Notes under the pieces: model-generated
Databases searched by the model: none
What the model was told of the DNA's origin: nothing
Seen by the model: only the letters and a program-made list of their open reading frames with translations
Program-made: the position numbers and the translations under genes
Assembly (NCBI GenBank): GCA_029204225.1
Contig: CM055096.1
Location: 1,542,359-1,606,358 of the forward strand
Direction: 5' to 3'
DNA: 64,000 nucleotides
Source of the DNA: Diphasiastrum complanatum
Lineage: Eukaryota > Streptophyta > Lycopodiopsida > Lycopodiales > Lycopodiaceae
In this document: piece after piece, positions 20,843 through 30,659 of the stretch
Layout: each line of letters starts with the position of its first letter
How positions within the stretch are numbered: the stretch's first letter is position 1

Positions 20843-21707
20843 AAGGAATCCCCTCTGAAATAGTAGTACATTGGATTCACCTAGAAGACAATGCTAAGGC
20901 TGTTAGGGCTAAACCTTACCACAGTAACCCAGTCTATCGTTAAAGGATCGATGAAGATATTCAGAAATTGTTGGATGTTGGCTTCATTTATGAAGTCCAA
21001 CATACTGATTGGGTATCACCCATTGTGGTTGTACCCAAGAAAAATGGCAAGCTTCGTATCTGTGTTGACCTCAAGAACCTTAATGCGGTTACGAATAAAG
21101 ACCATTTTTCCTTGCCCCTAATGACCCAAATATTGAGGAAATGGCAGGAGCTGAAGCTTTCAGCTTCTTGGGTGGGTTCAGCGGCTATTTCCTTGTTCAA
21201 ATAGCACCTGAAGATTAACATAAAATGGCTTTTGCCACACAGAGCGGCGTTTACGCTTATAATGTTATGCCTTTTGGCTTATGTAACGCCCCCTCAACAT
21301 TCCAACAGATCATGCAACTGGCCTTTCAAGATCTGTTACATCTGGCTGTGGAGATTTATCTCGACGATCTAGGTGTACATTCTTCCGCTGCTATGCACCT
21401 AGACGCCTTGGAGAAAATCTTCATTCGTTGTCGTAGGTTCGGCATCTCACTAAACCCTGATAAATGCCAAATATGGGTCACCCATGGGGTTGTACTTGGG
21501 CATATAATATCAAAGGACGGTATTTCTACCAACCCATCAAAAATCAAGGTTATTGTGGTCGTGCCCCTACCCTGCAACAGTGAAGGAAGTATATGTCTTT
21601 CTCAATCATACCAACTACTATCGCATCTTTATAATCGACTATGCCGACAAGGCAAGTCTCGTTTATTTAGTTGTGGTAGATCCTCGCTGGACCGAAGAAC
21701 GAATTAA
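20843..21707 (+). pseudogene. gypsy E reverse transcriptase
   Basis: RT fingers at 20968-21120 (WVSPIVVVPKKNGKLRICVD, LKNLNAV), a frameshifted stretch with GFSGYFLVQIAPED, then ORF 21225-21707 with MPFGLCNAPSTFQQIMQLAF and the active site YLDDLGVHS, followed by KCQIWVTHGVVLGHIIS. The usual Asp of the first catalytic block lies in the frameshifted part. At least two frameshifts and two stops interrupt it. Very close to L at 1500-1935. Confidence 0.88.
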
Positions 21708-22334
21708 GGTTTTTGAGGAGTTGAAGACAACACTCACAACGGCTCCCATACTCTGCTCGCCAGATTACACGAAAGAATTCCATGTGCATACTGACGCAAG
21801 TAAGTATGCCATTGGGGGTCTTCTTGCACAACCAGGTGAGTATGGCAAGGACTTTTTCATATATTTCTTAAGCAGGCAACTGGTGCCTGTTGAAGTAAAC
21901 TATACCACTATTGAGAGAGAAGCATTGGCAATGGTCTATGCGGTACAACAACTACAACATTATTTATTAGGCCAAACCTTTGCTTTCTACACAGACCATC
22001 AAGCACTCCTATATATCGTTAATAAGTCCTGTAAGATAGGACAAATAGCTCAATGACTACTAATTTTGGAGGAATTTAATTTTCGTATAGTCATTTGGAA
22101 AGGGTCCCAACATTTCATGGTAGATCACCTTTCCAGACTACCAAGTGCTGAAAAAGCAACAACACCAGTCAACGATGATCTTCCTGATGCATGTCTTTTT
22201 CAAATCGATGCCACACCCCTATGGGCTGAGGAGATCACTTAGTTCCTCACAACATGCCAACTAAAAGAAGGCTTGAGTACAATGAAATTTTTTTTTTTTT
22301 AATAAAAACAGCGCCCTTTCAGTTAATTGCGGGA
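21553..22334 (+). pseudogene. gypsy E RT thumb, RNase H and linker
   Basis: ORF 21553-22056 (167 codons): YYRIFIIDYADKAS of the RT thumb, then RNase H FHVHTDASKYAIGGLLAQPG, TIEREALAMVYAVQQ and FYTDHQALLYIVNK with all acidic residues kept. A stop at 22055 is followed in frame by the linker FRIVIWKGSQHFMVDHLSR, and near 22310 by FQLIAG, where copia D is inserted. Confidence 0.87.
22330..22334. repeat. target-site duplication of D, left
   Basis: CGGGA, identical to 28766-28770. Confidence 0.95.
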
Positions 22335-22989
22335 TGTGAAAATTGTCAACATTTCCTAGCTAGTTTGAGGCCTAAATTGGCTAAAATTGTAAATGGTTTT
22401 GGTTCTGGAGTTTCACACGTGTGAACCAGGCCACAATGTTTTTATTTACTGTATTTTTTCAGTATGATGAAGTGTCAAACTTCATACCCTTCAAAATGAG
22501 ACCATTTTGATGTATTTTGGTCATATAAGCCATTTTTAGCTATTTTTCCTATATAGGGAATATCTAGGGTCAAGTACCTTCTAGAGAGAGGAGAGAGAGT
22601 CATCTTTCTCATCCATAAATAGTAGGGAAGTCGTGGAGAACAGGTTGGAGAAACCTTTTGTATGCTTCATTGAGATCAATAGATCATTGTCATTGTTTCT
22701 TCCTCCATTGAGAGCATTGTTGTGTGTATTGTCTTCAAGCTATTGTGTATGATCTTAGGTGCTTTCCAAAAGTGGTAGGCTGATGTATTATGGACTGTAT
22801 AATGCTATTTTGGGCCGCACTTGATGTTTATGGAAGTTTCCATTTGTGATAAATGCTTTTTGATTAAGTTCTTTGCATTCTAGGTAGCATAGAATGTGTT
22901 GCCAATTCCTAGCTTATGTAGTTTGGAGTGCAAGCATTCAAGCCAATGATCTTGGAGTTTAGATCCACTTAGGATCTGTATTTTTCACA
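22335..22989 (+). repeat. element D 5' LTR
   Basis: 655 bases, TG to CA. Contains the palindrome TCACACGTGTGA at 22413-22424, and CCTATATAGGG at about 22551, a candidate TATA box about 140 bases downstream of it. Confidence 0.97.
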
Positions 22990-23001
22990 TGGTATCAGAG
23001 C
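22990..23001 (+). promoter_or_regulatory. element D primer binding site (initiator Met tRNA)
   Basis: TGGTATCAGAGC touching the 5' LTR end. Confidence 0.97.
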
Positions 23002-24161
23002 TGGTTGGCTTCTATTTACAGTAAGTATTCCATTTTTGGTGATATTTGGATGTTTGATCAAGTTCTAGCATGATTTTGCATTGCTTTGTTGATCAAATCT
23101 TACTAACCTTTGTTTTGTGAGTTGAACTTGTGGATCAAAAGCATATTTCAGGTCTATTGAAGATCAGAGGCTGAAAAGAAACTATTTTGGATCAGATCAT
23201 AACACCTAATCATTTGTGATTGTGAGGCTTGTGCATATTCAATACTAACAATGTTCTTTTCAATCCTATTGTTGACAATCTCCATTCTTGGATGAACACT
23301 CTCCCTAAGTGGATGAAACTTCTCCTTAAGTGGATGACAAATGCTCTTTTGAGTGAGTTGTGATTCTCCTAAAGGCTGAGCAAAGCTCCCATTTGGATGA
23401 AAGATCCCCTTTTTTGGGTGAACATATTGTAAGCTCCATTGTGAAGAGCATATTGTAAAGATTGTCATCAATTTTGGCATAAATTTTGGTGTACTTTGTT
23501 GAGCATGTAAGTAACTCTCCTTATGTAATTTGATTGGCGCATTTGCTGGAAGGTGTTAACCATTATGCAAGTGTGTTTTCAGGTTCTTAACAGGTTGAGG
23601 AACATTCTCATGTGAAGTGATCTTAGATCTACATCTAAACACCAAGATTTGACAAGATAGTGAAGCTAGTCTTGTGATTCACTAAGTGTGCTCATTCATT
23701 CACCTCTAAATCTTGTATTTATCACTTGCTGGAGTTTATAAACTTTTAGAAGTGTGGTTTACATGTGGTTTTACAGGTTGAATCAATATCTTAGTGTGTT
23801 GATCATATGTTGATCAAGTTTGTTCATTACTAGGTAATCTTGGCATCCTAGTTTTGGGTATTTTCTAAGAATGCAAGTAACTCTTCACACCATAACTTGA
23901 TTTGGTCACTTGCTGGAAAGTTTGAGAGCTTAAGCAAGAGTGTGTTCAGGTTGGTTTGATTTTGTAATCCATTCTTAGTGTGTGCAAAGTGTTGCATGTG
24001 TTTCAATCTTCCTTTCTATGCTTGGAAACCATCTAGGTTCAAGATAGAAGTGTTTTAGGGTCCTAAATCTTCATAGATCTCTTTATCTATCATTTGTTGA
24101 GAGAAAAGTGAGTGCTAAGTGCTTTAGGACAGAACCTAAAAGTTGAAGAAACATTAGAATC
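23002..24161 (+). other. element D leader with intron-like units
   Basis: About 1.16 kb before the gag start without coding resemblance. It contains pairs that look like splice donors (CAGTAAGTATT at about 23020, CATGTAAGTAACT at about 23505) and acceptors (ATATTTCAGGT near 23147, TGTTTTCAGGT at 23582, TGTTCAGGT at 23949), and repeated sections around TGCTGGA and CAGGTT. Parts are alignable with the B leader. Confidence 0.6.
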
Positions 24162-27100
24162 ATGGCTTTCAATGGTGGGATCATGCTAGAGTCTAGTGAA
24201 AGGTTGAGTTCATCAAACTACTCTACTTGGAAAGTGAGGATGGAGTCCTTACTTGAGTTGAATGAACTCATGGACATAGTTGCAGAAATTGAAGAGAGAC
24301 CTCTCACACTTCAAGAGCAACAAAGGTTTGATAAGAAGGCCAAAAGGGCTCTTCATATCATTAAAATGAATGTTACAAATGAACTTCTCAAGGAAGTTGG
24401 AAAGTGTCAAAGTGCAAGTGAGGCATGGAATGCCTTAAAGAAGCTCTTTGAATCAAAGTCCACATCTAGGGTATTGACCCTAAGGAGACAAATATTTTCT
24501 AGTAGGCAAAGAGAGGGTGAAAGTGCTCATGCATTTATCTTGAGAGTTAAGTCCCTAAGTGATGATTTAGCATGCATTGATGAGAACATAAAAGATGGTG
24601 AAATAGTCCAAGTTATGTTGAATGGTTTGCTAAATGAACATGCTAACCTTGTGCAAAGTTTTGCCATTCAAAGAGTCTTGCCAAGTGTGGTTGACTTGCA
24701 AGAAATCTTATTGGCTGAAGAACATAGGTTGCAATCAAAGCTTGATGGTGCATCCTTGCAAGGTGGAGGTGAAGAGGCTTTCTTCACAAAAGGCAAATTC
24801 AAGGGCAAAGGTAAAGGCAAAGGGAAATGGTCCAAAGGTGGTAACTTTGATCATGATGATCACTCTTCCTCTTCCTCTTCTACTAAGAACAATAAGTCAA
24901 AGTTCAAGTGCTTTTATTGTGGGATAAAAGGTCATTTTGCAAATGAATGTTATAAGAAGAAAAGAGAGCAAGGAGAGAGGCAAGGAAATCTTACAATAGA
25001 TGAGGAAGAACATAACACATGTGAATCACTTGTTATGACTTCAAGTTTGTTAGCCAACATAGATGATAATGATCCTTGGTGGATTGATAGTGGAGACTCA
25101 TCTCACATGACAAGACATAAGGAATACTTTACATCCTTATTGTCTTATGAGGGAGAAGGTAACATCATCTACACTGCAAATGATGGTCAATGTGACATCA
25201 AAGGCATAGGCACTATTCCTATTTCCCTTTCAACAAATAGGAAAGCAAATCTTGAAAATGTTTTGTACATTCCTTCAATCACTAAGAATTTGCTTAGTGT
25301 AAGTCAAATGATTGACAAAGGACTTGATGTGGAGTTCATTGGAGATGCATGTTTGATAAGTAAATGTGGATCCTTGATTGCTCAAGGTAGGAGGCATGGT
25401 AAACTTTTCAAGCTTGATGCATGTGTGATCTCTAATCATGAAGGATGTATGGCTAGGGAGCAATTGACAAACCAAGAAGTTTGGCACAAGAGGTTGGGCC
25501 ATCCCAACTTCAAATCTTTGGAGGTAATGGCAAAGAAAGAGCTTGTTCTTGGTCTCCCTAAAAGTCTTGTTGCAAACAATAGTGTTTGTGAACATTGTGC
25601 CTTGTCCAAATCTCATAGACTTGCTTATTCTAGATCTACTTCTAGATCTAAAGAAGCTTTTCAACTTGTGCATTCTGATATTCATTCTTCTAGTACAACT
25701 AGCAATGGTGGGGCAAAGATGTATGCAACTTTCATTGATGACTTTAGTAGGTATACTTGGATCTATCTTCTTAAAAGTAAGGATGAAGTGTTTGCTGCAT
25801 TTGTCAAGTTCAAGAATGAAATGGAAAACCAATTCAATACAAAGATCAAATGCTTAAGATCTGATAATGGAGGGGAATACACCTCAAATAGGTTCAAAGA
25901 CTTTTGTATAGCACATGGGATTAAGAGGGAGATGTCTAGTCCTAGGACTCCACAACAGAATGGAGTGGCCGAGAGGAAGAATAGAACCCTTTGTGAATGT
26001 GCCAAGGCAATGAGACTACATGCTAATCTTGCTAAGTCTTTTTGGGGGGAAGCTTTAGCATGTGCTAACTATCTATGTAATAGATGGACAAGTGCTTCCT
26101 TGGATGGTAAAACTCCTCATGAGGTTCTTTATGGTAGAAGGCCGAGTGTCAAGCATTGTAGGATCTTTGGATGTACATGTTTTGTCAATATCACACTTGA
26201 TGATAGAACTAAAGAAGATCCTTCATCAAAGAAGGGTGTGTTTGTTGGCTATAGTGAAGTAAGCAAGGCTTACAAAGTGTACATTCCTTCTACAAAGAAA
26301 GTTGTCATAAGTAGGGATGTCATCTTTCATGAAGAGAATGTTTCCAATGTTGTTGATGTTGATGTTGATGTGCCTACTAATCATCATGATGTGCAAGATG
26401 TCTTGGATGAAGATGGAGATGCCACTCCAAAGCAAACTTCAAGGAAGACTCAAAGGCAAAGGGCTAAGACATCAAGGCTAACCTATGATGAAAAAGGAAA
26501 GCAAGTGGTGGACAACTCTAACTTTGCTTTTCTTACCTCTTTTGATGAACCAACTTGTGTAGGTGAAGCAATTCAAAAGAAGGAATGGATCCAAGCCATG
26601 GATCATGAGCATCAAGCACTCATCAAAAGCAACACATGGAGGTTGGTAAAGCTTCCAAAGGACAAGAAGGCAATTGGTTGTAAGTGGATCTTCAAGATCA
26701 AGACAAATCAAGATGGATCAATCAACAAGTACAAGGCAAGGTTGGTGGCAAAGGGGTATGCTCAAGAATATGGTATTGACTATGATGAGACCTTTGCACC
26801 CGTGGCAAAGATGGTAACTATTCGAATCCTAATCTCTCTTGCAACTCTTTATGATTGGGATATGTGGCAAATGGATGTTACTAATGCCTTCTTGAATGGT
26901 GATCTTGAAGAAGATATTTACATGGAGCAACCCGAGGGCTATGTTTCACATGATGAGCCTAATCATGTGTGCTATCTCCAAAAGAGTTTGTATGGGCTAA
27001 AGCAAGCACCAAGGAGTTGGTATGCTAAGCTCAATTCCTTCTTACTTTCTCAAAACTTTGTTATGAGTGAGTATGATCATTCTCTCTACTTTAGATTGAA

Positions 27101-28115
27101 TGAAAATGATATCACTTTACTTTTGATCCATGTTGATGACATTATCTTAAGTGGTGGTAACAATCTAGATATAGATGAAATCAAGATGGCACTCAAAAGA
27201 GAGTTCGAAATTCAAGATCTTGGTAAACTTCATTATATCTTAGGAATAGAGATTATTAGAACTTCTAAATCTACATTCATATGTCAAGAAAAGTATGTTA
27301 ACTCTATTCTAAAAAGGTTTCATATGGAAGATTGTAAAGTTGTTTCTACTCCTATGGAATCAAATGTAAAGCTAACTACAAGAAGTAATGAAAGATCCTT
27401 CAAGGACATTACTCTCTATAGAAAGCTAATAGGATCTCTTATATGGTTAACCATCACAAGACCTGATCTAAGCTTTGTGGTTGGTAAACTAAGTCAATTT
27501 ATGCAAGATCCTAGTGAGGCTCATTGGAAGCTAGGAAAGAGAGTACTTAGATACATCTCGGGATCTAGAGATTTTGGCATCTTGTATGGAGGTACTACAC
27601 CTAACCTTTGTGGATTTTCAGATTCAGATTTTGCAGGTGATCAAATGGATAGGAAGTCAACAAGTGCCTTTGCAATCTATCTTGGAGATGGAGTGGTCTC
27701 ATGGCTATCAAAGAAGCAACCAACTATCTCTCTATCTTCCACCGAAGCCGAGTACAAGGCATTAACAACATGCACCAAGGAGATTCTTTGGATCAAGAGG
27801 ATGTTATTGGATCTTCACTTGCTGGAACTAGAGAAGACTCCAATCATACTTTGTGATAACCTTTCAGCCCAAAGCTTGGCAAGCAATCCTGTTTTTCATG
27901 CAAGGAGCAAGCACATTGAGATTGCTCACCATTTTGTGAGAGATCAAGTCATTGCCAAAGAGGTGGAGCTTCAACATGCCTCTTCAAAGGAGTGTGTGGC
28001 TGATATCTTCACCAAACCATTGGGAAAGGACCTATATTTAATGAATAGATCTAATCTTGGAATGTGCTCAAAGACTATGTTGAAACTAGCATCCAATGTT
28101 GAAGAGGGAGTGTGA
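24162..28115 (+). CDS. copia gag-pol polyprotein of element D (1317 aa)
   Basis: One frame encodes every copia domain. Gag covers about residues 1-245 (NYSTWKVRMESLL near 20), with a zinc knuckle CFYCGIKGHFANEC at 250-263. Protease active site WWIDSGD has Asp309. Pre-integrase zinc domain is HKRLGH (442-447) and CEHC (476-479). The integrase core has Asp506, Asp568 and Glu604, a DD35E spacing. RT runs from about 800 (YKARLVAKGYAQ, DVTNAFLNGDL), with the catalytic box HVDD at 990-993 where family members have YVDD. RNase H has SDSDFAG (about 1154), TEAEY (about 1195) and CDN (1232). The ATG follows the same leader as relatives B and J. The stop TGA (28113-28115) lies inside the 3' LTR start. 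Length is usual for the family. The Tyr-to-His change and DSGD in place of DSGA may weaken the enzymes. Confidence 0.97.
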   Translation: MAFNGGIMLESSERLSSSNYSTWKVRMESLLELNELMDIVAEIEERPLTLQEQQRFDKKAKRALHIIKMNVTNELLKEVGKCQSASEAWNALKKLFESKSTSRVLTLRRQIFSSRQREGESAHAFILRVKSLSDDLACIDENIKDGEIVQVMLNGLLNEHANLVQSFAIQRVLPSVVDLQEILLAEEHRLQSKLDGASLQGGGEEAFFTKGKFKGKGKGKGKWSKGGNFDHDDHSSSSSSTKNNKSKFKCFYCGIKGHFANECYKKKREQGERQGNLTIDEEEHNTCESLVMTSSLLANIDDNDPWWIDSGDSSHMTRHKEYFTSLLSYEGEGNIIYTANDGQCDIKGIGTIPISLSTNRKANLENVLYIPSITKNLLSVSQMIDKGLDVEFIGDACLISKCGSLIAQGRRHGKLFKLDACVISNHEGCMAREQLTNQEVWHKRLGHPNFKSLEVMAKKELVLGLPKSLVANNSVCEHCALSKSHRLAYSRSTSRSKEAFQLVHSDIHSSSTTSNGGAKMYATFIDDFSRYTWIYLLKSKDEVFAAFVKFKNEMENQFNTKIKCLRSDNGGEYTSNRFKDFCIAHGIKREMSSPRTPQQNGVAERKNRTLCECAKAMRLHANLAKSFWGEALACANYLCNRWTSASLDGKTPHEVLYGRRPSVKHCRIFGCTCFVNITLDDRTKEDPSSKKGVFVGYSEVSKAYKVYIPSTKKVVISRDVIFHEENVSNVVDVDVDVPTNHHDVQDVLDEDGDATPKQTSRKTQRQRAKTSRLTYDEKGKQVVDNSNFAFLTSFDEPTCVGEAIQKKEWIQAMDHEHQALIKSNTWRLVKLPKDKKAIGCKWIFKIKTNQDGSINKYKARLVAKGYAQEYGIDYDETFAPVAKMVTIRILISLATLYDWDMWQMDVTNAFLNGDLEEDIYMEQPEGYVSHDEPNHVCYLQKSLYGLKQAPRSWYAKLNSFLLSQNFVMSEYDHSLYFRLNENDITLLLIHVDDIILSGGNNLDIDEIKMALKREFEIQDLGKLHYILGIEIIRTSKSTFICQEKYVNSILKRFHMEDCKVVSTPMESNVKLTTRSNERSFKDITLYRKLIGSLIWLTITRPDLSFVVGKLSQFMQDPSEAHWKLGKRVLRYISGSRDFGILYGGTTPNLCGFSDSDFAGDQMDRKSTSAFAIYLGDGVVSWLSKKQPTISLSSTEAEYKALTTCTKEILWIKRMLLDLHLLELEKTPIILCDNLSAQSLASNPVFHARSKHIEIAHHFVRDQVIAKEVELQHASSKECVADIFTKPLGKDLYLMNRSNLGMCSKTMLKLASNVEEGV
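28101..28110 (+). promoter_or_regulatory. element D polypurine tract
   Basis: GAAGAGGGAG directly before the 3' LTR; it also encodes the last residues of the polyprotein. Confidence 0.92.
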
Positions 28116-28765
28116 AAATTGTCAACATTTCCTAGCTAGTTTGAGGCCTAAATTGGCTAAAATTGTAAATAGTTTTGGTTCTGGAGTTTTGCACGTGTGA
28201 ACCAGGCCACAATGTTTTTATTTACTGTATTTTTTCAGTATGATGAAGTGTCAAACTTCATACCCTTCAAAATGAGACCATTTTGATGTATTTTGGTCAT
28301 ATAAGCCATTTTTAGCTATTTTTCCTATATAGGGAATATCTAGGGTCAAGTACCTTCTAGAGAGAGGAGAGAGAGTCATCTTCCTCATCCATAAATAGTA
28401 GGGAAGTCGTGGAGAACAGGTTGGAGAAACCTTTTGTATGCTTCATTGAGATCAATAGATCATTGTCATTGTTTCTTCCTCCATTGAGAGCATTGTTGTG
28501 TGTATTGTCTTCAAGCTATTGTGTATGATCTTAGGTGCTTTCCAAAAGTGGTAGGCTGATGTATTATGGACTGTATAATGCTATTTTGGGCCGCACTTGA
28601 TGTTTATGGAAGTTTCCATTTGTGATAAATGCTTTTTGATCAAGTTCTTTGCATTCTAGGTAGCATAGAATGTGTTGCCAATTCCTAGCTTATGTAGTTT
28701 GGAGTGCAAGCATTCAAGCCAATGATCTTGGAGTTTAGATCCACTTAGGATCTGTATTTTTCACA
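28111..28765 (+). repeat. element D 3' LTR
   Basis: 655 bases, nearly identical to 22335-22989. The G-box palindrome is changed to GCACGTGTG here. Confidence 0.97.
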
Positions 28766-28770
28766 CGGGA
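28766..28770. repeat. target-site duplication of D, right
   Basis: CGGGA, identical to 22330-22334. Confidence 0.95.
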
Positions 28771-29040
28771 CAACTTTACAAAAGGGGCGTTGACGGCATT
28801 ATTCGATGATGTGCTTATGAATCTGAGATACGACCGATAATTTCTCAGGCTCATGAGGGCATTGGAGGTGGCCAGTTTTCTGCTGAAGCCACAACAAAGA
28901 TTATCCTTCGAGCAGGATTGTGGTGGCCATCTTTGTTTAAAGACACATTTGCTGTCATTAAAGCATGTGATGTCTGTCAAAGAGCAAAGAAAAATACCAA
29001 AGCAGACTTCACACCATTAACTCCCATTATCAAATAGATC
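28771..29040 (+). pseudogene. gypsy E integrase zinc domain
   Basis: Continues E after D: QLYKRGVDGI, then AHEGIGGGQFSAEATTKIIL, WWPSLFKDTF and CDVCQRAKKN, the HHCC zinc domain of gypsy integrase. One stop near 28805 is present. After about 29037 the core domain is missing and the sequence passes into tandem array 2. Confidence 0.85.
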
Positions 29041-29069
29041 CATTTATGCATCATGAGATTTTTCTCAAA

Positions 29070-29450
29070 CCTCAACCGAAGTGCCTCTGTCAAATCTCAA
29101 CCGAAGTAGCTCCTTCAGATCTCGACCGGAGCCTTCCTTTAGATCTTGACCAAAGCGATTTTGTCAAATCTCGACCAAAGCAGTTCCTTCAGATCTCAAC
29201 GGAAGCCCTCCTTCAGATCTCGACCGAATCGGTTCTGTCAAATCTCGACCGAGTAGTTCCTTCAGATGTCGACCGGAGCCTTCCTTCAGATCTCGACCAA
29301 AGCGGTTCTATCAGATCTCGACCGAAGCAGTTTCTTCAGATCTCGACTGGAGCCTTCCTTCGAATCTCGATCGGAGCAGTTTTGTGAGATCTCAACCGGA
29401 GTTCCCTGTTAAATCTCAACCAGAGCAGTCATTTCAAATCTCAACCCGGA
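29070..29450 (+). repeat. degenerate tandem array 2 (AGATCTCGACCG core)
   Basis: About a dozen units of 28-29 bases, core TCAGATCTCGACCGGAGCC, related to array 1. The plus strand stays open across the array as ORF 29046-29387, giving a QISTE and SDLDRS repeat peptide; this is most likely an accident of the unit. Confidence 0.88.
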
Positions 29451-30079
29451 GGACATACATTCAAATTTTACAAACCGACATGTCCCATCTTCCTTGCAAC
29501 CAGACGATGACGACAATAAATGCCCTCTCACCGAATGCATTCGCACCTCAGCGAAGTGCGAAGCTAAAGCATTTTCTGGCGACGATCTGCGGCGATCTTC
29601 CTGCTCTTGACACTGATCCTGAAGCTCAACTGTTCAAGCTGTCCGTCATCATTTTTACACCATCTCACCATCGTTATCATTCCCTTATGAGCGCCATCAT
29701 CGAAACCTTCAACACAAACATCGCCGGCAGAATACCTTATCTCTCAAGTTTCGCATGTTGAGGGGTAGTGTCACACGAGCACTTATCATGCTCCTGTCAC
29801 ACTATTGAATATTCTATAGTCACAATCACAAACCATACACCTTCAACCTATTTCATCCCTGAAAGATACACATCCATAACATTAAGACCATTGTCAGACA
29901 CCTCCACTTCCTCCTATTCCACTCACCATCTTCTTAAATCGACCTCACTCTGTTCACCCACCTTTACTTCATCACCCACACCGCTCTACCCAACACAGCC
30001 ATCTTCCACATAACTCCCTTTCCAAACCCATTCATACATCCCTCCCCACACACTTTTCGAACCATTCTGCACCACCACT
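29451..30079 (+). other. spacer between arrays 2 and 3
   Basis: Short plus-strand ORFs at 29384-29761 and 29768-30013. They are Ser/Thr/Pro-rich with no recognised domain and do not continue into each other. No LTR or gene motif seen. Confidence 0.4.
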
Positions 30080-30620
30080 TCTCATCTCAACCGGAGCCCC
30101 CTCCTTCAACACTCGACCGAAGTCCTCCTTTCACATCTCAACCGAAGCCACTCCATCAGATCTGAACCGGAGCCCAACCCTTCACATCTCAACCGAAGCC
30201 ACTCCATCAGATCTCAACCGGAGCCCAACCCTTCACATCTCAACTGGAGCCACTCCATTAGATCTCAATCGGCACCCAACCCTTCACATCTCAACCAGAT
30301 CCCAACCTTTCACATCTCAACCGAAGCCACTCCATCAGATCTCAACCGGAGCCCAACCCTTCACATCTCAACCGAAGCCACTCCATCAGATCTCAACCAG
30401 AGCCCAACCCTTCATATCTCAACCGAAGCCCTCCATCAGATCTCAACCGAAGCCCAACCCTTCACATCTCAACCGAAGCCACTCCATTAGATCTCAACCG
30501 GAGCCCAACCCTTTACATCTCAACTGAAGCCACTCTATTAGATCTCAACCAGAGCCCAACCCTTCACATCTCAACCGATGCCCTTTCCACTGTCTTAGCT
30601 CTCAACCGAAGCAGTATTTC
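30080..30620 (+). repeat. tandem array 3 with 51-base higher-order unit
   Basis: The most regular block. A 51-base unit made of two subunits: about 25 bases (ATCTCAACCGAAGCCACTCC type) and about 26 bases (ATCTCAACCGGAGCCCAACC type), repeated about ten times with few changes. It has the same core as arrays 1 and 2. Confidence 0.92.
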
Positions 30621-30659
30621 CAGAACCATCCTTCTTCCATTTTTCAACCAGGTCGTCCA

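Larger units (their letters stand above)
22335..28765 (+). mobile_element. Ty1/copia element D, structurally intact and young
   Basis: Two 655-base LTRs starting TGTGAAAATTG and ending TTTTTCACA, with about five mismatches between them by eye (over 99 percent identity). Primer site, 1.2 kb leader, unbroken gag-pol frame, purine tract and a perfect 5-base target duplication are all present. By these signs it is the youngest element in the window and the only one with an open polyprotein. It sits in gypsy E. Confidence 0.98.
17231..29040 (+). mobile_element. Ty3/gypsy element E (split by D)
   Basis: Plus-strand gag, zinc knuckles, protease, RT, RNase H and linker run to 22334, and the integrase zinc domain resumes at 28771 after copia D. 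The protein read across the D insertion (IAG then QLYKRG) matches the uninterrupted family member L (IAGQLYRRG). LTRs and primer site were not found at the 5' side, and the integrase core is missing after 29040, where array 2 begins. Many stops and frameshifts mean it is inactive. Confidence 0.88.

Noticed and set aside
25275-25832. 185-codon minus-strand ORF
   Set aside because: Shadow of the element D polyprotein; no independent motifs.
29046-29761. Plus-strand ORFs with QISTE and SDLDRS repeats
   Set aside because: They follow from a short tandem unit lacking stops; no start context, domain or conservation signal.
30080-30620. CRISPR-like regular array
   Set aside because: Both halves of the 51-base unit are repeated; there are no unique spacers, and the genome is a plant nuclear one. 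It is a tandem repeat.
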